Source: Asticcacaulis solisilvae | GTDB taxonomy: Bacteria; Pseudomonadota; Alphaproteobacteria; Caulobacterales; Caulobacteraceae | NCBI RefSeq assembly: GCF_017875235.1 | Contig: NZ_JAGGMI010000002.1 | Location: 1-64,000 of the forward strand | Direction of reading: 5' to 3' | Length of the DNA stretch: 64,000 bases | In this document: piece by piece, positions 51,287 through 59,779 of the stretch | How positions within the stretch are numbered: position 1 is the stretch's first letter | Layout: every line of letters begins with the position of its first letter | Translations under genes and position numbers: made by a program | The notes under the pieces: model-generated | Database searches by the model: none | What the model saw: the letters and a program-made list of their open reading frames with translations, nothing else | Told to the model about the DNA's origin: nothing

Positions 51287-51327
51287 CTTATGCCTCCCCA
51301 AATCCAATAGATTTGGGGAGGCATAAG
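51287..51327. terminator. Perfect 18-bp hairpin between convergent gmk and rsmA
   Basis: CTTATGCCTCCCCAAATC pairs perfectly with GATTTGGGGAGGCATAAG around a 5-base loop (CAATA). It begins 3 bases after the gmk stop and ends 1 base before the rsmA stop. No T-run follows on either side, so it is best seen as a bidirectional end-forming or mRNA-protecting hairpin. Confidence 0.75.
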
Positions 51328-51328
51328 G

Positions 51329-52135
51329 TTAGAGCACTTCCGCCAATCGCAGGAAGTCCGCAGGCGCCACGACTTCCGCCCGGGCAGTCGGTTCGATCCC
51401 GACCTTTTCCAGCAGGGCTTCGCCACCCAGTGCCTTCAGCGACGAGCGCAGCATCTTGCGGCGCTGACCGAACGCGGCGGCGGTGATCTTCTCCAGGTTG
51501 CGTACGATCGCATCATCCGGGCGCGCAGCCTTGGGCACCAGCTTCACCACGGCGCTGTCGACCTTGGGCGGCGGTGTAAAGGCCCGCGCCGGCAGGTCCA
51601 TGATCTTCTCACAGTCGCACAAAACCTGCGCCAGCACGCTCAGCCGGCCGTAATCGTCATCGCCGACGGGCGCGACGATGCGTAAGGCGACCTCCAGCTG
51701 GAACATCAGCGTCATCGACAGCGGCCGCCAAGGCCCCGTCAGCCACTTGACCAGAAGCGGCGTACCGACATTATAGGGCAGGTTCGACACGATATGCGCT
51801 GCTGGCGCCAGGTCTGCCTCGGACACCTTCAGCGCATCGCCTTCGATGACGGCAAAGCGCTCGCCATAGACGGCGTTCAGCTCTCCCAGCAATTCGATGA
51901 ACCGCGCGTCCTTCTCGACCGCGATGACCTTCGAAGCCTCGGTCTCCAGCAGAGCGCGCGTCAGACCGCCAGGTCCGGGACCAACCTCGATCACCGCGTC
52001 GCCATCGAACGGCCCGCCCAAGCGCACGATCTTGCGCGTGATGTTGAGGTCGAGCAGGAAGTGCTGGCCGAACGCCTTCTTGGCCATCAGGCCGTGCTGT
52101 TCAAGGCTTTCGCGCAGAGTGGGCAGGTCGTTCAT
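51329..52135 (-). CDS. rsmA: 16S rRNA dimethyladenosine methyltransferase (KsgA/RsmA)
   Basis: A 268-residue methyltransferase that dimethylates two adjacent adenines near the 3' end of 16S rRNA. LMAKKAFGQHFLLDLNITRKIV at the N-terminus, the SAM site VIEVGPGPGGLTRALLE, VIAVEKDARFI, and catalytic IVSNLPYNVGTPLL are all present. The start overlaps the pdxA stop by 4 bp (ATGA), the common pdxA-rsmA arrangement. Confidence 0.97.
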   Translation of the reverse strand: MNDLPTLRESLEQHGLMAKKAFGQHFLLDLNITRKIVRLGGPFDGDAVIEVGPGPGGLTRALLETEASKVIAVEKDARFIELLGELNAVYGERFAVIEGDALKVSEADLAPAAHIVSNLPYNVGTPLLVKWLTGPWRPLSMTLMFQLEVALRIVAPVGDDDYGRLSVLAQVLCDCEKIMDLPARAFTPPPKVDSAVVKLVPKAARPDDAIVRNLEKITAAAFGQRRKMLRSSLKALGGEALLEKVGIEPTARAEVVAPADFLRLAEVL

Positions 52136-53133
52136 GTCAGGGCTCGGTTACGGCTGATGCTGTCGGCCATGCGCAGGGCGTTGATGAAACTGTCGGCGCG
52201 CGCAATCCCCTTGCCGGCGATGCCGAAGCCCGTGCCGTGGTCGGGCGAGGTGCGCACGATCGGCAGGCCGAGCGTGATATTGACCCCGCCCCAGAAGTCG
52301 AGCGTCTTCAGTGGAATCAATCCTTGATCGTGATACATGCATACGGCGGCGTCATACTCCGCGCGTGCCTCGTCGTGGAAGAGCGTATCGGCCGGGTAGG
52401 GGCCGCGGATAATGATGCCCTCGGCCTGCAGCGACGCCACCAGTGGCGCCAGCACATCGATCTCCTCGCGGCCGATGGTGCCGTCCTCGCCGGCATGCGG
52501 GTTCAGGCCCGCCATGACCAGGCGCGGCGTCTCCAGGCCGAAATCGCGGATCAGCGCCGCATGCGTGATGCGGACCAGCGCCTTCAGGTCTTCGCCCGAC
52601 AGCCGAGCCGCGACCTCCGAGAGCGGCGTATGAATGGTCGCCAGCACGACGCGCAGATCCTTGGCCGCCAGCATCATGACCGGCATGGGCGCAGGCGCGT
52701 CGCCGTCGCGGCACAGCTCGGCCAGATATTCGGTGTGGCCGGGGAAGCTGAAGCCCGACGCATACAGCACCGACTTGGCGATCGGCGCGGTCACCAGCCC
52801 GCGCGCCGAGCCGTAACGGCAGTAGCCGACGCCGGCCTTGATCCAGTCGATGATGTGCGGCGCGTGCGCAGGGTTGGGGTGACCCGCCACGGGGTGCGCC
52901 GTCAATGGTTGATCGATCACCGGAAGAGCAGCGCCAAACCCACCTGGGCCTTCGGACGGATGGGCGATTACCCCCACGGGCACACCTTGGCTGGCCATGA
53001 CACCGGCATCGCCGATGACGCAGAAGGCAAGGTCGGGATCGCCGCGCACGGCCTGCCAGGCGGCGGCCACGATCTCGGGACCGATGCCGCAGGGATCGCC
53101 CAGGCTGACGACAAGGGGAGGTAGGGAAGTCAT
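52132..53133 (-). CDS. pdxA: 4-hydroxythreonine-4-phosphate dehydrogenase
   Basis: A 333-residue PdxA of vitamin B6 synthesis: it oxidises 4-phosphohydroxy-L-threonine, a step before PdxJ. SLGDPCGIGPEIV is the N-terminal signature, and FPGHTEYLA, GLNPHAGEDGTIGREEID and the metal-site block VCMYHDQGLIPLKTLDFWGGVNIT with the final RTSPDHGTGFGIAGKGIA are diagnostic. It is the fifth gene of the lptF-lptG-lptD-surA-pdxA-rsmA run, 43 bp after surA. Confidence 0.96.
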   Translation of the reverse strand: MTSLPPLVVSLGDPCGIGPEIVAAAWQAVRGDPDLAFCVIGDAGVMASQGVPVGVIAHPSEGPGGFGAALPVIDQPLTAHPVAGHPNPAHAPHIIDWIKAGVGYCRYGSARGLVTAPIAKSVLYASGFSFPGHTEYLAELCRDGDAPAPMPVMMLAAKDLRVVLATIHTPLSEVAARLSGEDLKALVRITHAALIRDFGLETPRLVMAGLNPHAGEDGTIGREEIDVLAPLVASLQAEGIIIRGPYPADTLFHDEARAEYDAAVCMYHDQGLIPLKTLDFWGGVNITLGLPIVRTSPDHGTGFGIAGKGIARADSFINALRMADSISRNRALT

Positions 53134-53176
53134 GCCCCGGAGCTAGGCTCAGCCGTTCCCGGGGTCAAGCCCAAAC

Positions 53177-54547
53177 CTACTGATGCTGCTCGATCGTCGC
53201 CCCGGCGCGGAGCTGGCGCAGGTAGCGCTTGCCCAGCATCGAGATGCGCTCATTGACCAGGCTGCTCTGGATCTGGTCGCGCGTGACGGCGTTGTCGCCG
53301 GCCAGCTGGCGGTCGCAGACGTACAGGACGTTCATGTTCTGGTCGTTGCGCATCGGCGCCGTCGCCTGGTTGGCCTTGAGCGGGCGCAGGGCGTCGGCAT
53401 AGGTGGGCTTCAGCAGGCTCAGCTGGGCCTCACCCAGATTGGTGATCTGGACGCCCGACGCCTTCAGCTCGTCGATGTCCTCGCAGGTCCGGGCCTTGGC
53501 GCGGACGGCGTTGAGCGCGGCCTCGGCGCGGCTGACCTCGGCCGGCGAGGCATTTGGGCTGAGGGGCACCGCGGCCTGGCGGACATGAAAGACCATGTCG
53601 GCGTTACCATTGGACTTCTGGCGCAGCAGGTAGATGTAGACGCCGTCCTTGGTGGTGATCGGCGGGATCATGTCGCCGGGATTGGCCGCGGCGAGGGCGG
53701 CCTCGACCTGCGGATCGATATTGCCGGACACCAGCCAGCCCGCGTCACCGCCCTGGGCGGCCGATGGGGCGTGCGAAAACTGACGCGCAACGGCCTGGAA
53801 GGGGGCGACCTTGGCCTGCATCTGCTGATAGAGCTGCTGGGCGCCGGCCTGGGCGTTGGCCAGGCTGCCTGCCTGCGCCGGGTCGATAAAGATTTCGGCG
53901 ACGTAGTATTGCGGCTTCTGGCCATCGGCGACGACCTTGTCCATGGTGGCCTCGACCTGGGCCTTGCCGACGGCGGCGTTGGAACGGTAGCGGCCGCCGA
54001 CCAGCATGCTCCAGCCGGTCTGGGCGCGGATCTGGTCGCGGAGAGTCTGAGGCTCGATACCCAGCTTCTTGAGCTCCGCCAGCAGCTGCTTGCCGTCCAT
54101 GCCGCTCTGGCGGCCCATGCGCTCGATTTCCTCGTCGATTTCCTTTTCTTCGACCTTGACCTTCCAGTGCTCCATCTCCTGCTTCTGCAGGCGCTCCTCG
54201 ACCAGCGACGTGACCGCCTGCTGCTGGAAGGACGAATAGTTCTCCTGGGTGACCTGGACGCCGGAGGTGACCATGAGCAGCAGCATGCGCTGCTTGAGGT
54301 CGTAGGAGGTAATCATGTCCTTGTTGACCGACATAAGTATGCCTTCGCCAAGCGCCGGCAGTTGCGGCGCCTGGGCGTCGTGGCCCAGCGTCGAGGCCGA
54401 GGCCAGCGCGGCGTCACCCGTGTCCGGCGTGGCTTCCTGCGCGACAGCGGGAACAGCCAGGACGGCAAGCCCGATGCAGGCCCCCATAAGACAAGCCTTG
54501 GCCGTGTGAAGTTTCAGCGCGGTTCGGAACGAGGACAAGATCGGCAT
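53177..54547 (-). CDS. surA: SurA-like periplasmic peptidyl-prolyl isomerase
   Basis: A 456-residue periplasmic chaperone with a signal peptide ending near AVPAVAQE. SurA N-domain at about 75-200 (ILMSVNKDMITSYDLKQRM is the typical opening), one parvulin domain at about 210-305 (YYVAEIFIDPAQAG, FSHAPSAAQGGDAGWLVSG) and a C-terminal helical part. It guards unfolded outer-membrane proteins, including LptD. I took ATG 54547; ATG 54580 would overlap the lptD stop and add 11 residues before the signal. The usual place between lptD and pdxA supports the call, although only one parvulin domain is evident. Confidence 0.88.
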   Translation of the reverse strand: MPILSSFRTALKLHTAKACLMGACIGLAVLAVPAVAQEATPDTGDAALASASTLGHDAQAPQLPALGEGILMSVNKDMITSYDLKQRMLLLMVTSGVQVTQENYSSFQQQAVTSLVEERLQKQEMEHWKVKVEEKEIDEEIERMGRQSGMDGKQLLAELKKLGIEPQTLRDQIRAQTGWSMLVGGRYRSNAAVGKAQVEATMDKVVADGQKPQYYVAEIFIDPAQAGSLANAQAGAQQLYQQMQAKVAPFQAVARQFSHAPSAAQGGDAGWLVSGNIDPQVEAALAAANPGDMIPPITTKDGVYIYLLRQKSNGNADMVFHVRQAAVPLSPNASPAEVSRAEAALNAVRAKARTCEDIDELKASGVQITNLGEAQLSLLKPTYADALRPLKANQATAPMRNDQNMNVLYVCDRQLAGDNAVTRDQIQSSLVNERISMLGKRYLRQLRAGATIEQHQ

Positions 54548-54569
54548 GGATGAACAGGTGACCCGGTGT

Positions 54570-57221
54570 TTAGCGGACATTGGCGAAGTCTGCACCAGAC
54601 TTGCCCAATGTGGCGAGGTTAAGGCGGAACAGTATCGAAGATTGCGGCTTGCCGTTCAAGCGGGTCAAGACCGTATCGTTGCGTTGATAGACGAGTTCGT
54701 ACCAGATGCAGTCGTCGCGATAGATCGCGCTGACGGTCGATCGGCGCCACTGGTTCTCGACCAGGTCGCGGTCGAGGCGGGCGCTGACGCCCCAGTTCTT
54801 GGTGAAGAAGTGGCGGGCGTAGAACTGCAGGTTGCGATAATTGTCGCCGAACCGCCTGAGCTTTCCGTCCGGATCGAGCGTCGGCTGGATCATGACGTCG
54901 TTGAAGATGTAGCGCAGCGTGGCCGTGGTATTGGGTGTAAAGGCGCTCAGGCCCGCTTCGCCCTGGGCCAGCCGGAAGCTGTCGGTGTCGAGGCGCAGGC
55001 GGGTATAGCCGTAAAGCCCCTTGCCAGTGTCGAAGCTGGCATCGACCACCCAGTCGGACGACTTGCCGCCCAGCCCGGAAATGTCGTAGGTGCGCTGGAT
55101 GTAACCGGCCGGCGGCGGCGTGTCGGGCACGCCGTTGTAATAGGTGTAGCTGTCGTAAGCCGTGCCGTTGAATCGCGCCTGGACGGTATTGAGGAACTGG
55201 TTTTCCGGCTTGTCGCGCAGAATCCGGCCAACCATGGCCTGGACTTCCAGCCCGGATTTGAACTGCAGTTGCGAGCGCAGGCCGAGGCTTAAGCGTGTAC
55301 CGCCTTCATAGACGTCGAAACCCGGCGACTTGTTGGCCTGGAACAGGGTTGTGGTGTCGAACTCGAAGGACTGGCTGTCCTCGGTCGGAAGATAGGGGCT
55401 GACCTGATGCTCGGGCGACGCGGCCAGTTGGGCCATGGGCTCCAGCACGGCGGTGAAGTGCTCGAACTTGCGCACCATCGGATAGCTGAAGTTGAAGCCG
55501 ACCGTCCCAAGATCGCGCGAGATCGATTCCTCTCGGCCTGCGGCGTCCAGGTGCGACACCGTATACTGATCGTGGCGGTAGTCGAAGAACGGCCCCCAGC
55601 GCAGCCCCCCGCGTGTGGTCATATTGCCGTACCACGACGCGCCAATGCTGGCCCGCGCGGTATCGTAGGGCGACGGCAGGACGCCGGGCTGACGGAAGAA
55701 GTCCGGCGCGCCGGCGCTGGTGTACAGCTTGTGCTGGAGGGCCAGGGCGTTGACACTGAGCGTCAGTTGGCCGCCCAGCAGACGGCTTTGCGGCGACCAG
55801 TACGCCTGCACCATGGGCAGGATGGCGGGGTAGAGGTCCGAATTGACCGCGATCGGGTAATCCGTGATCGTAGAAGCGACCGCACCCGTCATTGGATCGA
55901 GATAGCCGCCGACCGCCAGGCTCTGGAAGTTGGCGATGGAAAACTGGACGTAGCTGGTCGGCGTCTGGCGGATCAGGTGTGCCTGGTTGACCAATTGGCG
56001 GTGTTCCGCCTGCCACTCGCCAATATCCTCCTCGAAGGCGTCATCGACACTATAGCGTTCGAAGAAGTTGGCGTTGTCATAGGGGCGCCCAAAGGCGGGA
56101 TCCGACGGATTCGTACGGCTATATCCGCTCTCGTCCTTCACGTGCTGGGCGGTGAAGTTCCAGCGCCAGTCCGGATTGATGGTGAAGTCGCCATCCGCCA
56201 GCAAGTAGTCGCGCGTCTCGGCCTCGCCGATCCGCTCGCCCGAATTGTCGAAATAGGCTTCATTGGTAAAGCCGAAACGCACGCGCAGCTTGCCGGAATA
56301 GAAGTGACGGCCGTATTCCAGCGCGATCAGCGGATTGACGCCGGCATTGAATTGCGGGCTGATGATCAACTGCGAGTAAGGCGAAATCGACCACAGATAG
56401 GGCTGCTGGTACGAAAAGCCGCCGCGCTTGCGCGTGAACTGGACGTCGGGCTGCAGGAAGCCGGAAGCGCGTTCAAGCTCCGGATCCGGCGACCACATAT
56501 AGGGCATGTACAGCACCGGCACGCCCTTGAGCTTCACGACGGCGTTGTTGTAGTACACCATCTTCTTGTCTTTGCGCTGCGTGATCTCGCTAGCCTGGAT
56601 CGACCATGACGGCTCTTGCGTCACGCCGTTCTTCTGGCACAGCTGGCAGGGCGTATAGATGATGTTGGTCAGCCGCGTCGTGAAGTCGTTCACGCGTTCG
56701 ACGCGCCGGGCGAAGACCTTGGAATTGTCGGCGGCGATGGCGGCGAAGTTCTTGCTGACGCCCGACTGGTTTTCATCGTCGTAGGTGATGCGGTCGGAAT
56801 ACTGCACCGAACCGTCGGCATTGATGGTTTGCGTATTGCCTTCGGCGGTCGTGACGCCAGTCTTGGAATTGTGCGTGACGCTGTCGGCGCGGATGAGCCG
56901 GTCATCCTGGCGCATTTCGACATTGCCCCGCGCGACGATGGTGTCTTTGTCCGTCGTCGTCAGTTCCTGCGACTGGATGAAGGCCGCGCCCTTCGTCAGT
57001 CCGTCCGGACCGGGAATGGTCTCTGTGGCCTGCGGGCCGGGCGCCTGGGCTGCCTGACTCTGGGCTGCCTGAGCCATCGCCAGTTCGAAGGCCAGCTGCG
57101 ATCCGGTCGCCATGCGCGCGGGCGAGGCGTCACGGCCCTGCGCACCCGCGGCCGGTCCGATCCCGGCGCCGATGGCCAGGGACATAAGTCCCACACCCAG
57201 CTTGAAAGAATTGCGATTCAT
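54570..57221 (-). CDS. lptD: LPS-assembly outer-membrane protein LptD
   Basis: An 883-residue outer-membrane protein. Signal peptide (about 1-28, GAGIGPAAGAQG) is followed by a periplasmic OstA-type domain (about 75-230) with TKGAAFIQSQELTTTDKDTIVARGNVEM and VTTAEGNTQTIN, then the C-terminal barrel of alternating aromatic strands. Cys pairs YTPCQLCQKNG and a C-terminal DDCIWYEL give disulfide candidates. It forms with LptE the pore that places LPS in the outer leaflet. ATG 57221 gives the signal peptide; the frame extends to 57260. It is co-oriented with lptG and surA. Confidence 0.94.
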   Translation of the reverse strand: MNRNSFKLGVGLMSLAIGAGIGPAAGAQGRDASPARMATGSQLAFELAMAQAAQSQAAQAPGPQATETIPGPDGLTKGAAFIQSQELTTTDKDTIVARGNVEMRQDDRLIRADSVTHNSKTGVTTAEGNTQTINADGSVQYSDRITYDDENQSGVSKNFAAIAADNSKVFARRVERVNDFTTRLTNIIYTPCQLCQKNGVTQEPSWSIQASEITQRKDKKMVYYNNAVVKLKGVPVLYMPYMWSPDPELERASGFLQPDVQFTRKRGGFSYQQPYLWSISPYSQLIISPQFNAGVNPLIALEYGRHFYSGKLRVRFGFTNEAYFDNSGERIGEAETRDYLLADGDFTINPDWRWNFTAQHVKDESGYSRTNPSDPAFGRPYDNANFFERYSVDDAFEEDIGEWQAEHRQLVNQAHLIRQTPTSYVQFSIANFQSLAVGGYLDPMTGAVASTITDYPIAVNSDLYPAILPMVQAYWSPQSRLLGGQLTLSVNALALQHKLYTSAGAPDFFRQPGVLPSPYDTARASIGASWYGNMTTRGGLRWGPFFDYRHDQYTVSHLDAAGREESISRDLGTVGFNFSYPMVRKFEHFTAVLEPMAQLAASPEHQVSPYLPTEDSQSFEFDTTTLFQANKSPGFDVYEGGTRLSLGLRSQLQFKSGLEVQAMVGRILRDKPENQFLNTVQARFNGTAYDSYTYYNGVPDTPPPAGYIQRTYDISGLGGKSSDWVVDASFDTGKGLYGYTRLRLDTDSFRLAQGEAGLSAFTPNTTATLRYIFNDVMIQPTLDPDGKLRRFGDNYRNLQFYARHFFTKNWGVSARLDRDLVENQWRRSTVSAIYRDDCIWYELVYQRNDTVLTRLNGKPQSSILFRLNLATLGKSGADFANVR

Positions 57222-57302
57222 CACGGCCTTATTATTCGCGGTCACGGTTCTATAGCACAAAATCTGTTCCGGCCATCCCCCGGAACACCCCTTCCGTCTC
57301 CT

Positions 57303-58433
57303 CTAGCCGTCCTCGGTGTAGACAAGCAGGGTCATGGCCCCAAGCATGGCCAGGACGGCGGGCGACCAGCCGGCCAGTTCAACCGGGATCAGGTCCGCCA
57401 TCCCCAGGCTGGAAAACAGCTGGTTGACGAAGAAGATCATGAAGCCCAGCGAGACGCCCGACACCACCAGCGCCGTCAGCCCGCCCAGGCGCATCAGCCG
57501 CAGCGAAAAGACCGCCCCCAGCATGGCCATGGCAGCGAACATCAACGGCGTCGACAGCAACTGGTGCAGCTTGAGGCGATAGACGGTCGTCGGCAGCCCG
57601 GCGGTGGCGTTGCGCTGGATCAGCACAGGAAGTTCCCAGAACGGCACCGACTGTGTCGAGGCACGCCTGCGGAAGGCCGCCTGGGCGTCAAGATTGGACG
57701 GGATCGACAGGCGCTCGTAATATAGGGGCTGCTCGCCGGGCTTGGTTTCGCGCGCATTGCGCAACTGCCAGAAGCCGGGCGTGAGGACCGCCGAATCCGC
57801 ATCGACGCGGCTGGTGAAGGCCGGCACGCCGCGCGCATCCAGTTCATAGGTCCAGAAGGTCGCCTTCTGTAGGCGGCCTTCGGCGGGGGAGCCGGCATCG
57901 GCGCGGACGATGGTCTGTTTACGGCTGCCCCCCTGACGGATATAGACTCCGCCGGCGTCCGGGGCGTCCGGGGCGGCCTTCTGGATGGCCAACACCCTGC
58001 GGTCGTAGTTTTCCTGCAGCCGCGACGCGATCGGATTGAGCGCGGTTATGGTCAGCACGCCAAAGGCGAAGGCTGTGACGGCGGCAGGCGTCACGAAGCG
58101 CCAGGCCGACATACCGGCCGCGCGCATGGCGATCAGTTCGCTGCGCCGGTTCAGGCCGATAAAGGCAAAGATCGACCCGAACAGGAAGGCGAAGGGCAGT
58201 AGCACCAGGATCAGGCTGGGCGACTTCTGCAGGATCAGAAGCAGGACGTCGACGCCCGACAGGTCGGCCTCGGCGCCCAGCTTGGACACACCGATATAGT
58301 CCATCAAAAGGATCAGGCTGGAGACGACCGCCAGGGCCGAGGCGAACATCGCGATGCAGGCCTGGAGAATATAGGTCTCGATGCGGCTGTGCCGCCACGG
58401 GTTGAGGTAGCTGAACGCGTTAAGCCAGGTCAT
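57303..58433 (-). CDS. lptG: LPS export ABC transporter permease LptG
   Basis: A 376-residue inner-membrane permease of the YjgP/YjgQ family. Six membrane segments: three near the N-terminus (LQACIAMFASALAVVSSLILLMDYIG ...) and three near the C-terminus, around a periplasmic beta-jellyroll. SLILVLLPFAFLFGSIFAFIGLNRRSELIAMRAAGMSAWRF is the coupling region for LptB. It pulls LPS from the membrane into the Lpt bridge. Its start overlaps the lptF stop by 4 bp (ATGA). Confidence 0.95.
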   Translation of the reverse strand: MTWLNAFSYLNPWRHSRIETYILQACIAMFASALAVVSSLILLMDYIGVSKLGAEADLSGVDVLLLILQKSPSLILVLLPFAFLFGSIFAFIGLNRRSELIAMRAAGMSAWRFVTPAAVTAFAFGVLTITALNPIASRLQENYDRRVLAIQKAAPDAPDAGGVYIRQGGSRKQTIVRADAGSPAEGRLQKATFWTYELDARGVPAFTSRVDADSAVLTPGFWQLRNARETKPGEQPLYYERLSIPSNLDAQAAFRRRASTQSVPFWELPVLIQRNATAGLPTTVYRLKLHQLLSTPLMFAAMAMLGAVFSLRLMRLGGLTALVVSGVSLGFMIFFVNQLFSSLGMADLIPVELAGWSPAVLAMLGAMTLLVYTEDG

Positions 58434-59572
58434 GCGGCGGGCCTCAGCGTTTCAAGCGTGGACATGCGCTGGGAGCGGGCGAGGCCGCGCTTGCTGTCGC
58501 GCTTGTGGAGCAGGCGCAGGCAGATGACGATGGGGATGATCGGCACGGCATATTGCAGCACGTTCATGACGACGCTTCCGGCCGACGCCGTTTCCGCCGC
58601 GATGCCCAGAATCCGCACGACGGCGGCGATGCCGGCGACCGCAGCGATGCGCTGCCCATAACCGCCGCGCCTGAACTGCCCGCCCAGCACGGCGACGATG
58701 GCCAGCAGCATGAAGGTCAGGTTGTACAGCGGGCCGGCCAGCCGCGCGTGCCCTTCGGCCTGCAGCTTGGTCCGGTTCCCCTTTTCCCAGTCGAGCGCAA
58801 TGTTCGGAAAGAACAGCTCATGGATATAGCGGTCGCCTTCCTTGTAATGCAGGAAGTCGTCGCTGGAGAAGTAGCGCGAAACGTCGAAGCTGGTTTCGTC
58901 GAAAGTGGCGTTGGTGATCGCGCCGGAGTCATTGACCTGCTGGGTCGAGCCGCGGCGCATGATCAGGATGTTCGCGCCATCGACATTGCTGATCTTGCCT
59001 TCGCTGGCGACGTAAGTGCGGTCCTTGCCGTTGGCTTCGGGCGTGCGGATGAAAATCTGGCGCAGCAGGCCGTTCTGGTCGATGCGCTGGACGTAGATGG
59101 TCAAACCCGATGAGGCGGTGGAAAAGGCGCCTTCCTTGACCAGGCTGGAAATCAGGTCGTTGCGGATGCGGAACATCTCGCCGCGCATGGCGCGCGCCGT
59201 CAATGGCTGCAGGAACAGGTTCGATACCAGGCTGATCAGGGCGAACCACACGCCGATGCGAATCATAGGCGAGGCCAGGCGCATCAGGGAAGAGCCGGCG
59301 GCACGCACGGCGGTGATTTCATGTTCGCTCTGCAGGCGCGTCAGCGCGATCAGGGTGCCGACGAAAATGGCGATGGGAAAGATCAGTCCCGCCAACTGGG
59401 GCAGGGACAGGAGCGTTACGCGCATGAAAGTCCAGGCGCTCTGGCCGCGTTCGACGATCAGGTCGAACTGGCTCAGCGACTGGCTCAGCAGCGCGATTGC
59501 CGTGAGGGCCGCGACGGCGCCCAGCACCGGTACGATCAGCTGGCGGAATATGTAGCGGTCGAGAATGCGCAT
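58430..59572 (-). CDS. lptF: LPS export ABC transporter permease LptF
   Basis: A 380-residue partner permease of LptG with the same fold. RILDRYIFRQLIVPVLGAVAALTAIALLSQSL at the N-terminus, SLPQLAGLIFPIAIFVGTLIALTRLQSEHEITAVRAAGSSL (LptB-contact helix), and a C-terminal membrane group NLTFMLLAIVAVLGGQFRRGGYG. LptF is the first gene of this run, divergent from pepA as in many alphaproteobacteria. I started at ATG 59572 (MRILDRYIF), the usual family start. Confidence 0.95.
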   Translation of the reverse strand: MRILDRYIFRQLIVPVLGAVAALTAIALLSQSLSQFDLIVERGQSAWTFMRVTLLSLPQLAGLIFPIAIFVGTLIALTRLQSEHEITAVRAAGSSLMRLASPMIRIGVWFALISLVSNLFLQPLTARAMRGEMFRIRNDLISSLVKEGAFSTASSGLTIYVQRIDQNGLLRQIFIRTPEANGKDRTYVASEGKISNVDGANILIMRRGSTQQVNDSGAITNATFDETSFDVSRYFSSDDFLHYKEGDRYIHELFFPNIALDWEKGNRTKLQAEGHARLAGPLYNLTFMLLAIVAVLGGQFRRGGYGQRIAAVAGIAAVVRILGIAAETASAGSVVMNVLQYAVPIIPIVICLRLLHKRDSKRGLARSQRMSTLETLRPAA

Positions 59573-59726
59573 GCGGTCGGGAGGCTGTCCGTTCTGGGCA
59601 AGGCGGGGCGCCAAACCCGCCGGTTTCGTCGCTTCCTTTTGACCGCATACACAGTTAATTACAAGTAACTAAGCGGCCTTTCCGGCAAAATAAGACGCAT
59701 AACGCTGGCCTTGCGAAAAAAGCGTA

Positions 59727-59754
59727 TTGCGTCGCGCGAAAAAGCGCATAGATC
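59727..59754 (+). promoter_or_regulatory. Possible promoter of the pepA operon
   Basis: TTGCGTC (59727-59733), 13 bases, CATAGATC (59747-59754). The -10 half matches TANAWC of the Caulobacter consensus in all positions; the -35 keeps only TTG. It lies 25 bases before ATG 59780. Confidence 0.4.
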
Positions 59755-59779
59755 GACTACCAGCCTACCGGAGACGCTC

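Noticed and set aside
51287-51327. The perfect hairpin after gmk as another copy of the DUF559-element repeat
   Set aside because: It shares only CTCCCC/GGGGAG; it lacks the second stem and the GGGCGGGGC end.
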